This document shows positions 62,454 through 64,000 of a stretch of 64,000 nucleotides of DNA, in pieces. The translations under genes and the position numbers were made by a program. The first letter of the stretch is position 1; each line of letters begins with the position of its first letter. The stretch lies in assembly GCF_000002865.3 (NCBI RefSeq), contig NW_001865046.1, forward strand, positions 189,113-253,112, written 5' to 3'. This stretch comes from Monosiga brevicollis MX1 (Eukaryota > Opisthokonta > Choanoflagellata > Craspedida > Salpingoecidae). The notes beneath the pieces were generated by a model that was given only the letters and a program-made list of their open reading frames with translations, was not told where the DNA came from and ran no database searches.

Positions 62454-63004
62454 TTGCCTGTTCTTTTCCATTTTAGTTTTACCTCACATGCATGCCCCCC
62501 CCCCCCTCTTTTTTTACCTTTGTCTTCTTAGTTTTGATTTGATATGACACGACCCTGTGAATGATTTATCATCAGGCCATTCTGTGTGCTTGTGCTCAGA
62601 TGGCCTTTCCCGTCAGTTGTCTCTGCGAGATGTTTGATTTTTTCGAGTTTTGATTTGTGAATGTCGTTTGTGGATTTATTTCTGTTCCAACCTGGTTGCC
62701 TCGAATTTTTGGAAGAAAGACAGGTTTGTGGCTGAGCCACCATTCCATTGCCCTTGTTAATCGCGGTCGTACCGTGGAACAAATTGACAAGTCGATGAGT
62801 ACATCAGAGCAGCACTGTAAAATGGTTTTCATGCCTTGACAATTCGGTCAGGGCAAAATTTTCAATCACGATTCGTGCATTTTTCATTCGATTGGGTGGG
62901 GGTCAAGTGATCTCTCCATGCCTGTGTTTTATGAGCTCAGTTTGCCAACGCGGGTTGCACGCAGAGCGTCGGCCAATCCCTGCAGGACGAGTGCGCTCAG
63001 CGCG
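62454..63004. other. Convergent spacer between glycosyltransferase and TMEM97 genes
   Basis: Poly-C (about 62496-62507) and poly-T runs right after the stop, then AT-rich DNA. It holds two 3' ends; no gene supported. Confidence 0.6.
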
Positions 63005-63799
63005 CTAGTCACGGTGGGTACCGTAAGGCTTCGGATGGCGCAAAAGATGCCAGGCGTAGTGGATGGGTACCAGCAAATAAGGGGAGTAGAGTGCCACCAA
63101 AGCCAGCCGCTGGGTTGTGGAAAGGTCTGTCGATGGCACGCATTGCCACAGCATCCGGGTCAATGAGAAGGTACGGCAGTGGTGACCTGGCGCAAGGATC
63201 GCAAAGGTTTGCAAAGAGGGAGGGCATGACATACTCGCTGCCGGGAAGCCGAACAAAAATTCACCCAGGATAGGGACGAGAGTCGTGGCCACGTGGGCAC
63301 CGTACAGCAATCCGGGCAGCCGGATCGAGTTGTCTCCTAAGTTGATGTGGTACCAGACAATTGAGTTCAGCGCCTGGTGCGCGCCTGGGCAAGCCCATAG
63401 ATTCGGGTTGAGGCAAACCAGAGCACACACCGTTCTTGATGGCACGGCAGGCCCAGAAGAAGAAGGGCAGCTGAATCAGCAATTCGCAGGTCACCATGGA
63501 CTTGAACCAGACGGGCGGGTTCGCCATCAGCGGGTCCTGGAAGGTCTCAACGTAAAACCGTTGCAACGAGGAAATCTAGCCCGGCAAGGTCAGGCAGGAA
63601 CAGGGTCGAGTCACGGGCATATGCCGGGAATCCAGGCTTGGTCCACAAGGAAGGAGGCGGGAGGGAAACACACACATACCGAGCCAGGCACCAAGGATGG
63701 AGGCAGAATGGCCTGCGAATCCATCAACAGCGTGATGGGGATGTGCGAGGCGAAAAACCAGTAGTGGACCTGGTCCGTCCAAGACAGAGCGCGCGCCAT
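63005..63799 (-). CDS. TMEM97: TMEM97 / sigma-2 receptor, EXPERA-domain protein
   Basis: Exons read DQVHYWFFASHIPITLLMDS (ATG at 63799), FYVETFQDPLMANPPVWFKS with CELLIQLPFFFWACRAIKN, GDNSIRLPGLLYGAHVATTL with VPILGEFLFGFPAAN, and LSTTQRLALVALYSPYLLVP to the stop at 63005. Four membrane helices, the S-H-I-P-I-T-x-x-M-D motif and the D-P-L-x-x-x-P-P-W-F-K-S motif are those of TMEM97, an ER/lysosomal sterol-binding protein that affects NPC1 and cholesterol traffic. About 170 residues, the usual size. The final donor (gtatgt, about 63226) and acceptor at about 63143 restore the frame. The C-terminus lacks the Lys-rich ER retrieval tail of the human protein and ends PKPYGTHRD. Confidence 0.94.
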
Positions 63800-64000
63800 C
63801 TTTCCGCTGAAAATCACACGAAAAAAAAAACCAAAAAAACCACACAATTTAAAAAACATCCTCCCAACCTTTAAAAACAATAAACTCTCCTCTTCAAGTG
63901 CATAAACTAAAATCCACACTCTAACTTTAAAAATGATGCTTAAAATCAAATAGTTTATTTTAAAGGATATTGTCCTCAACAACGGCGGAGCACAACAAGA
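63800..64000. other. AT-rich end of the window
   Basis: 200 bases upstream of TMEM97, clearly richer in A and T than anything before it after about 63820. It may be promoter DNA; no gene seen. Confidence 0.5.

Overview
The window looks like nuclear DNA of a unicellular holozoan, most likely a choanoflagellate of the Monosiga type. Seen directly: genes are dense and on both strands, most are cut by many short GT-AG introns (about 50-150 nt, donors often gtgcgt, gtaagt or gtacgt), coding exons are GC-rich, and simple repeats (CA, GA, CT) fill introns and intergenic DNA. The gene content is animal-like: spectrin repeats, an ANTH clathrin adaptor, a DENND3-like Rab exchange factor, lysosomal HGSNAT and hexosaminidase, TMEM97, a CREB/ATF-type bZIP and a PSI/EGF receptor. 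The species name is inference.

Layout. 1-7252 (+): 3' part of a spectrin-repeat gene ending in a Ser/Pro-rich, acidic tail. 8045-12554 (+): glycogen phosphorylase in 19 exons whose lengths sum to an intact 920-codon frame. 12872-15474 (+): ANTH-domain protein. 15606-23790 (-): long DENN / PH-GRAM-like / beta-propeller gene, convergent with the ANTH gene. 24584-26765 (-): mitochondrial PP2C phosphatase of the pyruvate dehydrogenase phosphatase type. 27494-29647 (-): 4-hydroxyphenylpyruvate dioxygenase, whose first coding exon appears to be only the ATG; its first intron holds the one assembly gap. 31363-36228 (+): 1,247-residue coiled-coil protein with three UVR-like motifs. 37394-42916 (+): type I membrane receptor with PSI-like and EGF-like modules. 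43307-44080 (-): HIT hydrolase, divergent from 44515-45189 (+), a ParB/sulfiredoxin-like protein. 46458-47923 (-): FN3-like type I membrane protein bracketed by two ~550-bp direct repeats. 50476-52358 (+): polyQ bZIP factor. 53043-55785 and 55894-58939 (-): HGSNAT and GH20 beta-hexosaminidase in tandem. 60459-62453 (+): intronless bacterial/archaeal-looking glycosyltransferase with an added membrane anchor. 63005-63799 (-): TMEM97.

Functional themes. HGSNAT and hexosaminidase are 108 bp apart on one strand and both act in lysosomal breakdown of GlcNAc-containing glycans. DENN, ANTH, spectrin and TMEM97 proteins belong to membrane traffic and cortex. HPPD, glycogen phosphorylase and the PDH phosphatase are central metabolism. 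The less expected items are the intronless glycosyltransferase, the flanking 550-bp repeats, two related long hairpins at 59511-59657, the triple UVR-motif protein and the ATG-only exon. No tRNA, rRNA, CRISPR, reverse transcriptase or transposase was recognised. Exon edges were read by eye from splice signals and frame, so internal boundaries carry errors that a transcript would settle.
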